DNA of 64,000 nucleotides from Echeneis naucrates (lineage: Eukaryota; Chordata; Actinopteri; Carangiformes; Echeneidae), in assembly GCF_900963305.1 (NCBI RefSeq), contig NC_042525.1:8055421-8119420 (forward strand), read 5' to 3'. This document shows, piece after piece, positions 1 to 11,049 of the stretch. Numbering within the stretch: position 1 is the stretch's first letter; each line of letters opens with the position of its first letter. The notes under the pieces were generated by a model, which was not told the DNA's origin, searched no databases, and was given only the letters and a program-made list of their open reading frames with translations. The translations under genes were made by a program, and so were the position numbers.

Positions 1-2287
1 GTCACTGCAGCAGGGTGATGGGTTGGCGCATTGCCTGTAAACAGGAAATCACTGCCTCTGAGAACAGAGCAAACGCCTTGCTGTGCTGCTTTGCGCACCT
101 GGAGGAAAATTTGCACATTCAAAAAAATTTACTGAAAATGAAACCCAAATTCTATGTCAAATTCAACATGTAGGACTTCTGAGGCTGGTGAGACATACCT
201 TGGGCTTGCTGTGCACTGTAAAGCTGAGAAGGCCATGGTAAGCCTGAAGAGTGGAAGGATAAGTCCAGACAGATGCATCCTGCTTCCTCAACAAAGTGGC
301 CAGACATGACAAGATCTATAAATGCAAAAAAGATTATAGGTGCATTATATAAAACATATAAAAAGAAATCTAAATTTCATACAAAAAAATATGGAACACA
401 ACTAAAAAGCATTTAGTGCAGTCACAATGACCTTGATATTTGTCCACCAAAGAAATTCTCTCAGTGAGCTATTGCTGACAAATCAGAAACTTAATGCCAA
501 GGCATGAATCATCAATCTTCACTGCAGTTTTAAACAATGATATACCTACAAAGCAACAGACACAGAGACAAACTGTACTCACCCATCTAAGGGCCGAAGC
601 AGAGTCATTTGTGGCCTCTTTAGACATGATGTCCATCAGGGCCTTTGCAGTATCTGAGAACTTGGACACAAGAACTGGTGCAGGAACCCTAGAGAACACC
701 ATACAGTGAAATAATAAAAAAAAATTTGCCCTTAAATCTAATTAGTTTCTGCAGGATTAAAGAGTGGGTTTTTTGGGGAAAAAAAAACAGAACCCACCGT
801 TTCATGACAAGGTTGAGAAGATACGCCACAGCAGCCTGTGATTCTGATGATTCCACAACCTCCAGGGTGGTCATCTTAAAAAAAAAAAAAAAAAAATCTC
901 AATATCACTTGTAAACATGGATCAAGTCATTTGTTAAAGTCTAGCTGAATGTTAAAACAACAACAATAATAATAATAGTAGGTCCTTACCAAAGCAGCAA
1001 AGTACTCTGTTTCAGTCTCTTTTCCTCCTTGACTACGGATCACCTCAGTAACAGCTGCCAAAACTGCACATATCTGCGATGAATATGAGTTGACAATGTT
1101 ACGACTTCAGGTGCACTGAAAGCTGCATGGATTTGCAAATGTAGTCATTTGTTTTACCGGTTCCTTCAAATGTTAATTTCTCTACACCAACACAAGAATT
1201 TGCACGACATCCCACAACACGTTAAACCATTTGGGATGCTGTGAGTAAATAATCTACTTTCAGTCTCTTCAACTCTTACCTCTTTGTGAGCAGCTGAATT
1301 GGACTCCCAGAAGCGCTGCACCTTTCTGAAGGTCAGGTTGGAGCAGTCCGATAGGCCACTGAGGAAAGTGCCAGAGGTTCTTTGCGATAACGCCTCATCT
1401 GGCTCTTCCTCCATGAAGGCATCTTTACGGCCGTCTGTGTTGACCTCCAGCGGACCTGCCTGCAGCTCATTGTGCAGCTTTAGAGCATCAACTGTCAGAT
1501 CACTCTTTTCTGTAGGTGGGAGGAGATGAGCATTTACATATAACGGACTTCCATTTAGGTTAAGCAGAAGCAATATTTGTTTGGAGTCTTTATATGTGGC
1601 TTTGTATTCCACCACAGCATATCTTAAAATAAATAAAGATAAGAACACGGAATGCTGATCTTTGGTCTTAAGGTTGTTTAAATGCTGAGGATTAGACCAA
1701 AAACAGTAAGAACAGTCACATGGAAAATGTGACTTAACCACAGTATTGACAGGAACATAACGTAAAAGGTTAAACCATTTAAGTGAAGAGACTTTAACTT
1801 TGTGCATTTTAATTTATTATTATTATTATTATTATTATTTGTGCCAAAGCATTTTAGTTATCTATGCGGCATCAGCAATTATTGACAGACAAGTTTGGAA
1901 AAAATATCTCTTTGGCTCCCATGTACACACAAAGTACTTCAAATGCAAAGCTTTTCTAACTGACAAGGTATTTAAACAGTAGAAAACTGCATGCATCAAA
2001 GTCAAATGGAGTTTTCTATTGGCAACGTTGTTGTGATTGCTGAAACACACTCAATGGGGCAACGTATCAAGTTTTCTTAGCTGTTGGGAGTTAAAAGGCT
2101 AGCGCTGGCTAACATTAGCACCAGACCCACGTGTGAAGTGAGGCTCACCGGAGGGTCGGCTGAAGAAGCGGCTTTTAGCGGCCTGTCGGAAACGGCTCGT
2201 CTGCGGGTTTGAGTCACTGCTGTGTCCTTTCTTCCACCGTTTGAGTTTCGACCCAGTCCCGGATCGTAATTTCCCCGATTTGACCAT
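1..2287 (-). CDS. rrp12: RRP12 ribosome-biogenesis HEAT-repeat protein, N-terminal part (gene runs off left edge)
   Basis: This is the 5' part of the gene for RRP12, a nucleolar/nuclear HEAT-repeat protein needed for export and maturation of pre-ribosomal subunits. Seven coding exons read on the minus strand: 2287-2149, 1509-1280, 1073-990, 874-798, 688-583, 315-199 and 98-1. All visible borders are GT-AG and in phase, giving about 283 residues before the edge. The start [20 protein letters not shown] is nearly the vertebrate N terminus. Later landmarks are [25 protein letters not shown] and [18 protein letters not shown], all matching the human protein as I recall it. The human protein has about 1,300 residues, so roughly a fifth is present here. 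The basic N terminus probably serves nuclear targeting. The sequence is intact, and its neighbour ubtd1 lies on the same strand. Identification is confident; only the untranslated ends are unseen. Confidence 0.95.
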
Positions 2288-2363
2288 TATCGGGGTTTAA
2301 CATTAATCGCGTCAAGCCCGACTTCAGCGTCTCAGCTGCCGTTCGACTCTGTCGCTCACAAAG

Positions 2364-2371
2364 TGACGTCA
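2364..2371. promoter_or_regulatory. CRE palindrome in the rrp12 promoter
   Basis: A perfect TGACGTCA palindrome lies about 80 bases upstream of the rrp12 start codon. A composite ETS/YY1-like stretch (CGGAAGATGGCGCC, 2401-2414) follows 30 bases further out. Both are typical of housekeeping, TATA-less promoters. The sites are seen directly; their use is inferred. Confidence 0.6.
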
Positions 2372-2419
2372 TGGAGGCGCCTCTGGTGTTGTTGTTATTC
2401 CGGAAGATGGCGCCGTCCA

Positions 2420-3306
2420 CAGGCCGGCCAACTTACAATATCCCCCCACCCCCTTTAGTGGAGCTAAAGGTAACAGCTCTGATTTGGCCCGAACATAAAT
2501 ATGCTTTTACTGTCATTCTGTTAAATACTTTTATAAAAACTAATCCTGCTTACTCATATTCATTCAGCCTGTTAAAACAGACAACAGATCAGGAGCATTC
2601 AGCAGTGTCAGCATTTCTCTGACAAACTTTCATTTGACAAGAAGGACTGCTGGAGAACCGCAGAGATATATTTCATTTAAATGAAAAGCAAGTACCAGGG
2701 AAAGTCAAAAAACATACAGTTACCTTTTAGAAATCTTTATTACATTCTGTTTCTTCGTTATGAACAAACATTTGTGGATGGAGTGTGCACATATTCACAT
2801 AACCAAACAACACCTATGGAAACTGAAATGTACATTTTTCTTTTTCTTAGGAGTTTTCTGCCTACTTCTCAAAATGCAGAATTCTCAAGAAAAATAGGAA
2901 AAATGAGAGAACGTAATTTCCTTATTTGGATCCCCATGTAAGCCATGTTCAGTTTATCATTAAGCACAAGTACGAACACACATGACAAGGAGGGGAACCC
3001 ATGTAAACGACTGAGTTGAGCTGAGAGACAGACAAACAAACAGACTGGACTGTGCATCTTAGGAGTCTACTTTTTTTTTTTATACCTAAAGTGTTTCAGT
3101 GCTTTTAAATATTTTTACTTCGTTTGGAAAGAGGAAAAATACAAAAAGGAGCAATATAAAAGCAATAATTTCTTATATAAAAATGTACACAAAATTCTGC
3201 TGCAGTAACCAACTGGAACATGATTTCAAGCCCTACGCCTACGTCTGCAGCCCTCTCTGGCACGTCCTTTGACTCATCCTCACTACTTAACCATCTGTCT
3301 CACTCC
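2420..3306 (-). other. Intergenic gap and probable ubtd1 3' UTR
   Basis: No convincing coding region is seen between the rrp12 promoter and the ubtd1 stop codon. A minus-strand AATAAA lies at 2736-2741, so about 570 bases left of the ubtd1 stop are probably its 3' UTR. The short ORFs here lack family resemblance. Confidence 0.5.
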
Positions 3307-3666
3307 TTAATTAGTTATGACTGAGGGGTTCACATTGACAATCACTTGGACAACAAAGTCCTTTTGGATTTTGGTATCTTGCAGGCGAATTTTGTCAGTC
3401 AGGAGCTTCCCAGAAAAGAACCACCTCTGGCGAATCACTTCAATGTCTTCCTGTTCCTCCAATTGTTTCTTTAGCTCAGCAATGGAGTCCGCCATGCTGG
3501 CTGTTAGACGCACATCCTTTCCTACGAAGACCACAACACATAGGGTTGACGCAAATGTTAGTGCAAGCTGTGAACACTTAAAAAGCTATGAATCATGCAT
3601 TAGTCTCCAGGCAGATGAGAGCAGATGCAACAATATATCACATAGAAGGTTAAACCTGGTTAATAG

Positions 3667-3717
<51 letters not shown>

Positions 3718-6362
3718 CATACATGGCCTGGGTCATACTAGGTGATTCTTACCTGTTGATAACCGCACCCGTAGCTGGAAATCTTGTCTGCATGGTGGGG
3801 GCTGAGCCTGTTTTTGTGTTGATTCAGAAACTTTGCTCTCACAGGATGTTTCAGTGATGAGGTTGACGGGCGGGGCCAAAGTGTACGCTGGGAGCTGGTA
3901 GCGGTTTCCCAGTTCATCATAACTCTCTGTCAGAGAGCCTGCAGAGGAGGAATGACCTACATTATTTTCTAAAACCCTGACAGCAACTAACTTCAACCCC
4001 TTTACAGAAACTCTACTTGTTACTGTTGGGTATAAACCACAAGAAGTATGAGGCAGCTGCATTTACATTCTGTTCGTGTACATCACATTCACATCCTTCA
4101 ACTAGTAAAGCAGTTAAAATCAAAAAAGATGTATGGACTGACAAATGTACAGGAGAAGAGAGCGTGTCATTTCCCCCTAATTCAGTCATGGCTTTGTGTG
4201 CACCAATCCATTCACAGCGGTCATGGAGCAATGCAAGTATTACGTAACTATTACAGCAGTAATCTCTGAACAAATGATGCATGGGATTCTGCAAACTGCC
4301 CTTTGACATTTGAAGAATTATTACAGTGAGTAATGCATTTGCGCTGTAAATTTCAGGACAGTTACAGCTTAAAATTGATAGGTGGATAAAGCACATTGTC
4401 ATATCTGATAGTGTGCAGATGAGTGTGTGGTCATGAGCCTGTGAGCCATTTCATACCATGTGGCAGAGTGATGCAGGCTCCATCCACTATTGCCTGGGCT
4501 AGCTCCAGGTCATTGCACTCCGCAGCCAGGGCGGCTGCTCTGAGTGCATCCCAGATCTCTTTCCGTCCATCAAAGGCAGGAGCTGTATCCCAAAACTCAT
4601 CTCTCTTACTCCTCAGCTGGCCCTCCGTCATCGGGTATTCACTTTTCCATTTTGGACGCTCCTTCTTTAGGGGCTCATTTCGTCCTTGAAAATAGAAAAA
4701 GAAAAAGAGGATAATGTCCACGCTGATCTACCTGCTTAGTATCCAGGTGGTCGACATTTTGGCTAAAACAATAAATGGCTGAGGTCTTTACCACATTAGC
4801 ATTTTTACTCCTATAATAGTTCAGTAGATTTGTAAATACTGAATGCCTTTTGTCCTCAAGCAGAGCTGTGATCCAAACAAATCCTCAGGATATGAGGTAG
4901 AACCTCTGGGATATACATGGGAAAACTTAAATGCATATAATATGGCATAATGTACAAGCTGGATGTTAGAAATCTAAAGACTCCTGCACTGAAGCGTCTG
5001 GTAAAAATATTCATTTAAAATAAATGGTGTGTATGCCCACTAATGCGTGGGCCAAGTAAAGCTTATTATGACTGTGTACACAACTGCTCCAATAAAACAT
5101 AAACAAGGTAATTTTATACACTGCAGGTGTTTCCATATTGGCTTTCCTGCATAACCGCAGTAGTGACAGAAAGAAAGTTCATTTGATTCCAAGAGGGAGG
5201 AAAATCAAAGTGATTATTTATAGAGCTGTGGATTACTGCAGTGGCTAGTAACATACATCTGCACTGACGTGCACTCACACACACAAGCACACAGCAGTGG
5301 ATTATGGGCGGTAATCAGGTTCCACATAACAGGATTTATCTGTCCCTGCCCCATAAGGCATTGGTTGGAGAGATGAGCACCCTTTGGCCAATGAGAAGCA
5401 GCAAAAACACACACCATTCTGCAACCACGCGTACACAAAAAACAAACACACAGCCACTGCACATGTCATCACATTTTCAAATAGCAAAATTTATTTTAAT
5501 ATTACTTCCGTCAAACAGCAGCAATACAAGTCCCAATCAGATGGGTAATGCATTTTAACAATAAAACTTCCACACAGAATAATTATATTTACATTGTCTA
5601 TACCAGTGCACCCATCGTGTTACACCATAAACTTTTCCTCCAGTCAAATTAGTGGTAAAACCAACAGTAACTGCTTTGAAAAACTGAGGCAATATTAATG
5701 TGAGCTAGAGTCTATTACTATGCAGTTGGTAACAGTCTAATAGCTTTGTTTCTCCTGCACAAACATGGGTCTTTAGAGTAAATATCTGTGTTTCTGCTAC
5801 TATGAAAAAACATCCACGAGGTTGCCAGGTAGTATATTAATATGCCTGCCAACACGAGGGTCGTCTGGAGGCCTAACAAGCAACGTGACTCACAGGAAAC
5901 AGGATGGTGCCTTGAGATAATTCCAACTTGCAGTGATCTGTTATGATGACAAATTATTTCAAGAACTAACCTCAGAATAGCTGCAGAAAAAAAAAAAAAA
6001 ATCACAGCTGTGTACTAGGGCACAAGAAAAGGACAAAACCTGTTCTTAAGAAAATGTCAGGTGGAACCGTTTTAAGTAAGGAGGTTTGAAAGAACCAACC
6101 AGCGTTGCACACCTTTTCCCCAGTTGTTGCTGCTCAGTGATGTCAACCTCATACAAACTCTTACATAATGTATTACACAAAGAATGTTTTATCCACTGTA
6201 TTGCTACTGTAAGTCAATGAGCGTACAGACGGATCCACTCTGGCGTGACCTCAGCACTAAGCTGAGGTACCTGGAATATAAGCTTAGCAATCTCAATTGA
6301 AGGCAGTGGATCCATTGTTTGTTCCAAGTTTAAAGACGCTTGGTGAATGGAGAGTCTACCTA

Positions 6363-6393
<31 letters not shown>

Positions 6394-8371
6394 ACAACAG
6401 AAGCTGAATGTGTTCATCCCATAGGAATAAAAATCTTTTAGACTGTTATTATTTGTTGACCATTTTCATTCTGTTTTTCTATTTCATATTACCTACTGTT
6501 TTCTTTCTCTACACTGGCTTATCAATACATAGATAAAATGCAGCCTAAAAATAAATTGAATAGAAAAAAAACTTTCTACTACTAGTTGTTGTAATTGTTC
6601 AGCTTTGCAGCGCACTGAGTTAAAACTTTATTACTGGAAATGATCAACATCAGCGTCCCAACATTTAACTAAGAGGCAGCACTGTGGAAATTGCGACTCG
6701 TAAGCACCTTGAAGTTTAGCTGTGGCTTTGTTTCGTTTGTTGTGGTAGTTCATGTATATATATTCATTATCAGTGCTACATAGATACACAAGTAAACCTT
6801 CAACCTTAGAACAGTAACAGCCACAGTAAGTACAACCTCATACTCTATACAAATCTTTCTGAGGCTAGTTATGACATACAAAGTTATAACAGAAAACATG
6901 AAAACATTGAAATCTTTCTTTTAACCCCAGACATAAGTCTATACTTACTTTTCAGCAAAATCCTTAAAGGTGTATGTGGAGCATGATAGTAGTTATATTC
7001 CCTAGAGTTTGGCACTCCCATAGCTGATCTTCCTCTAGGGTTTGTTGTGAATCAAACTAGAACATCAAATGTCCTCAATAAAGAGCTACTGACATCGACT
7101 CTCAAAAAGAACTGACTCTTCTGTGCCCCTCCGATTTCCCACAATACACAGCACAAACAAAGAGACCACCGCCAGATCTGGTTTGTCGCAACGTGTAGAC
7201 TCAGAGCTCTGTTTACCGTCGTGACACTTCCCCAGTTGCTTAAAAATGACCACGCTCCCTCCACTTATACCCCCTCTAATAACAAACACTCCGAAAGCCA
7301 AAAATACCAGAAGATCTGTTCATGGAAATAGGTGCAATATATGGGAGAGTAAGATGAAGGTCCTAGCAAGAAGCCAGCTCCCTTGCACAAGCGGCCTAAT
7401 CCTATCAGCCCTATTTGGAGACAGGATAGAAATACCCAAAGACAAGATGCTAAACCTATTAACAGACAATAAACCCATATCAGACTATGACAATCTGTGT
7501 GAAGGAGAAGCTACTGTACTTCTGTGACCCAGCCCAAACAGGTGATTGTTTGCCTGCTATTTCGGTGAGCAAAAGGAAACACGTCATTGAGATGCTATAT
7601 TCCCAAGTCAAGTCTGTCATGCAGGTGTTCTCCTTCTCCATCTGCAGCCTTTTTGCAGTCGGTCGACATAAGGTCAACCATGCAAGTAGGCCAAACTCTG
7701 ATATGAAAACTCTATGTACTGTCTCCTACTGCTGCTGCTGCTGCTGCGGCTGCTCGATGCATAATTCATGACAGACCAGCAGAGCCCCCAGCTGCCCTTT
7801 TACAGGCATTGGACTGACAGTGTTTAGATAAAACATTGCTCTCATCAGCGCAGGTCCTCAGCACAGATTAGACTCATGACTAAGACTTGGTGTCTGAAAC
7901 ATTTAACACCTGAGACAGTAAGCTTTCAGAGCGAGACAGACAGACATGTGGCAGGGGTGGAGGTGGGAATCACTCTGCATCTCATCATAAATGCTTGAAG
8001 CGGTGAGGCTGCATCTTATTATCTGCCTGATGCTCTAATTGCTGTTTATTTCCTTTGAGTTGTACTAGTTTTATGCATGCTCATAAATTATTTTGTCCGA
8101 AGTGAGTATCCCCCCCGTCATAAAAAAAGAACTTAATGGAGCACTGCCATCTCTGTCTCTATCTCAGGCACCATCCAATCCTCACTTTCTGATATAGGGA
8201 CATAATCCCTCAAACTGGCACAGTTTCAAATGTTTATTGTAACAAGTGAGAGGCTGCACTCCGCAGCCTGCTCCACAGTCTCACAGTCTCACCTCCACGT
8301 TTTTTGCTTCTTGTCGAGCTCCGGGCACTCCCCTGTCCATCCGTCCTACTCCTCCCCACACAGCCTCCCAT
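3307..8371 (-). CDS. ubtd1: UBTD1, ubiquitin domain-containing protein
   Basis: Four coding exons on the minus strand: 8371-8293, 4684-4457, 3938-3753 and 3521-3307. They join in phase to 235 codons (human UBTD1 has 227). The start [11 protein letters not shown] resembles the human MGNCVGR, with a possible N-myristoylation glycine at position 2 and a cysteine at 4. Exon 2 holds the conserved N-terminal domain ([20 protein letters not shown], then [20 protein letters not shown]). Exon 3 has [15 protein letters not shown]. The last two exons hold the ubiquitin-like fold ([14 protein letters not shown], then [20 protein letters not shown]). The family binds E2 enzymes of the UBE2D type and is linked to p53/MDM2 and YAP degradation. 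Intron 1 is 3.6 kb. Which fish paralogue (a or b) this is cannot be told here. Confidence 0.95.
3668..3713. repeat. (TA)n microsatellite
   Basis: About 46 bases of uninterrupted TA repeat in the last ubtd1 intron. It is self-complementary and could extrude as a hairpin. Confidence 0.95.
6368..6393. repeat. (CT)n microsatellite
   Basis: A dinucleotide run inside ubtd1 intron 1; it creates a spurious RERERE-type reading frame on the minus strand. Confidence 0.9.
7729..7748. repeat. (CTG)n trinucleotide run
   Basis: About seven CTG units, the last imperfect, in ubtd1 intron 1. Short and probably stable. Confidence 0.85.
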
Positions 8372-8449
8372 GACTGTCCCTACATTCCAGCACAAGGAGA
8401 AAAAAAAACAAAACATCAGTCTGTCTGGGTGATATTTACCACACAGTCA

Positions 8450-11049
8450 GACAGAAATGCTTCTTCATGCATATGTGAGAACAAACAGTCAATGGTGATG
8501 TCAAAATTACAGCAAGGAATAATGACAGCTCAGCAGTCCTTGTTCACTGAGGTCACAGCAGACCATGTTTATGTCACGTGTAGTGCCAGCTGACAGGGAC
8601 ACGCGCCTGAACCTCATGCATCCCAGGCTCTGATTTTCTACTAACATATTTATTTCAAATGTCTGCATGCAGCATTCCACTTTGTTTGTGTTTAACCTTT
8701 AAGATTTGCTGTCTTCTCAGTTACAGGCCTTTTGATCTCCTTTATTCGTACTAACCCTTAAAAAAGTGATTAATTTGGCTTACCGGAAATCCAGTCTGCT
8801 AAATTATGCATCCGTCTGCAGTTTGCTTGCCACATCCAAACTTGCTTCCAAGTGAACTTATCACTGGATCCTGATGCAGTAATGAGCTGAAGGTGCGAGT
8901 CCGGCAGTTTGACACAAACAGAGATCGGTTCGTCTGTGCACGTGCGGCGGGCACAGCAAATCTCAACAACCTCTTCAAAATAAAATGTAAAAAAAAAAGA
9001 TGCAATCAATGTCCGTATTCCGAACAAATCATAATGAATGAAGCTCGGTCGCAAAATCCGTTTGCACTGAGCTGGAATTAAAGCCTCGTCAGGTTGCACG
9101 CATGCGCATCTGCGATCAATTACCCTGCCTTCGTCATGCTAGCCAGAAGAAGGGCAGGAAGTGGGAAATTATCCCTTCACAATAATAGCACGGATTGTTG
9201 TTAATTAACCATTCAGTCTGCGATACGACAGTTTTTTAACTTCAGATGTGTCTTTTAATTCGCTAGTTTTATCTTCTCAAGCATTTCTATTTACTATCGT
9301 GGGTCTTGGTCTGAATGTGTCGCAGAAGTGTTTTGTTTTTGTTTCGGTGACTTGACGTTTCTCCAGCAGATGAACAAGAGGAAACCTGAACCATTTTGTT
9401 TGGTGTCAAAATAAAAACCAAACATCAAATGTTTTTAACTTAGAAATAAAGAATCAGCTGTTGCTGGTGCTTCTGTCTCAGAAATCTAAATACTGAGGAA
9501 ACTGTCAAGACTTCAATCGTATAAGCTGATTTGAAATGAAATTGTTTTCAGCTTTATTATAATCAGTCTGAAACACTGGCAATGGAGAGTGCTGTCTACG
9601 CGAAATGAAAATCAAACAGAAAAAGACCGAAGGCTGAATTTTCAGTCTTAGCCGGAACCCATGACGGTGCTGTTTGAATAAAAGGGTGTTTACATGGCTC
9701 AGAGGAATAGGATAATAGCATGTTTTTATTTTTAAATTCCTAAAATGATTAAAACTGTCGCACCCAACATTTCTTAAAAGCAAAAATGACGAGCACTTCC
9801 CCTGCCTGGGTGTGCCACCAATCTCACACCTGCCCCTCCAGGTACATGTCTGCGGTGACTGGAAGTAAATACTGGAACAGGTTTCCTTCTCTACTGACAA
9901 GGTAATCATGCCTAACATATTCTTGGCACAGAACCTCAGTTGATGTGCCTGTTAAGGATGAGGGTTACCCTTTTGGAACAGTGCTCATCAATCAGAAGTC
10001 CTCAAGTGTGTCTGTAGCAACACTTGATTTAGCCACATGGAGCCAAGTATTCTGTCTGGTTAATATAAGAAATTTTACATGAAATACTAAAGATGAAAGG
10101 TTCTGAAACCATTTGTATATGGAAATCGTAAATTTGTTCAAGAGTGTGTGTAAGAGATAGTTAATATTTTGGAATAAAAACATCCTCTACCAACACATTG
10201 TTTCATGTCATCTAATGACTAATGTGTTATTCATAATAAAAACCTTTATTTTTCAATCTCTGATTTATTTTATTTTAGTGAATCTCTCTTCAGTTGGTTT
10301 GTCAGTTGTAACTCCACTACCTGCAAATCAAATATGCAGTAAATAATAAGCAAAAACCCTGATGACGATATATCCGCCGAGACCCCTACTTTGGAATGAA
10401 AATAGCTACTTTCAAGTCTGCTACACAAACATCAAATCTGTGTGTGTAATACTAATAATGTTGCTCCTTAGTGATAAATATATACTCTGCAAGTGTATTT
10501 AAATAAAGAAGTTATAAAGATTTATTAACTTAGGGTACAAAATACAAATAACACATTATATTGGTAATGCTGTTTTTTTTTTTTAAATGTTAAAACCAAA
10601 TGATAATTCTGGACTGGATAGTGCAATGGTACAAAGAGGTGGAGGTGTTAAAATAAATTAGATTTTTTTGGTCTGTTATACAAATATCTGCTTTTGCAGA
10701 ACACAAAGATGTGTTTGTTTAAAAAAAAAAAAAATTAACAGCTACTTTAGACCAGCCATATGTCAGTCAGTAGTTGTGGCTTGTAAAAGTGAAACCAGTT
10801 TGTGAATAAAACCCAACTGAGAACAAAGCATCCATGACACACTGCTGCTTCACTGCTGAAAAATGTAGTGTGCCTAACCATGAGCAGTGTCACAGGATTT
10901 TTCTTTTTTTTTTTTGAGGTATTAAGAGGTTTATATATCCAATGTCCTATGTTGAATGATCTTTTACAGCAATCAGGTCAAATGACCAGAGGAGGTTGGC
11001 CACAGAAAAGAGCGTTTAAATTAGGCTAAAAGGAGCCTAATACAGTCCG
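8450..11049. other. Intergenic region between ubtd1 and zdhhc16, with zdhhc16 3' UTR
   Basis: No gene recognised. An NRF1-like GC palindrome near 9098-9108 may belong to an upstream ubtd1 promoter. The right part is probably the zdhhc16 3' UTR; a minus-strand AATAAA lies at 10521-10526. The 137-codon minus frame at 9505-9918 has no family resemblance and no splice or conservation support. Confidence 0.5.

Larger units (their letters stand above)
4685..8292 (-). other. ubtd1 intron 1
   Basis: A 3.6-kb intron with no recognised gene. It holds a (CT)n run at 6368-6393, a small inverted repeat (arms 6231-6239 and 6306-6314), and a (CTG)n run at 7729-7748. The ORFs near 7246-7771 and 6214-6417 show no family resemblance. 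Confidence 0.7.

Noticed and set aside
2371-2622. ORF starting MEAPLVLLLF upstream of rrp12
   Set aside because: It starts exactly on the CRE and runs through promoter sequence; no homology recognised.
6214-6417. Minus-strand frame ending [15 protein letters not shown]
   Set aside because: It looked protein-like, but it begins in a (CT)n run and matches no family I know. It could be a missed exon, but nothing supports one.
9505-9918. 137-codon minus-strand ORF between ubtd1 and zdhhc16
   Set aside because: No recognisable domain, no splice context, and composition like neighbouring non-coding DNA.
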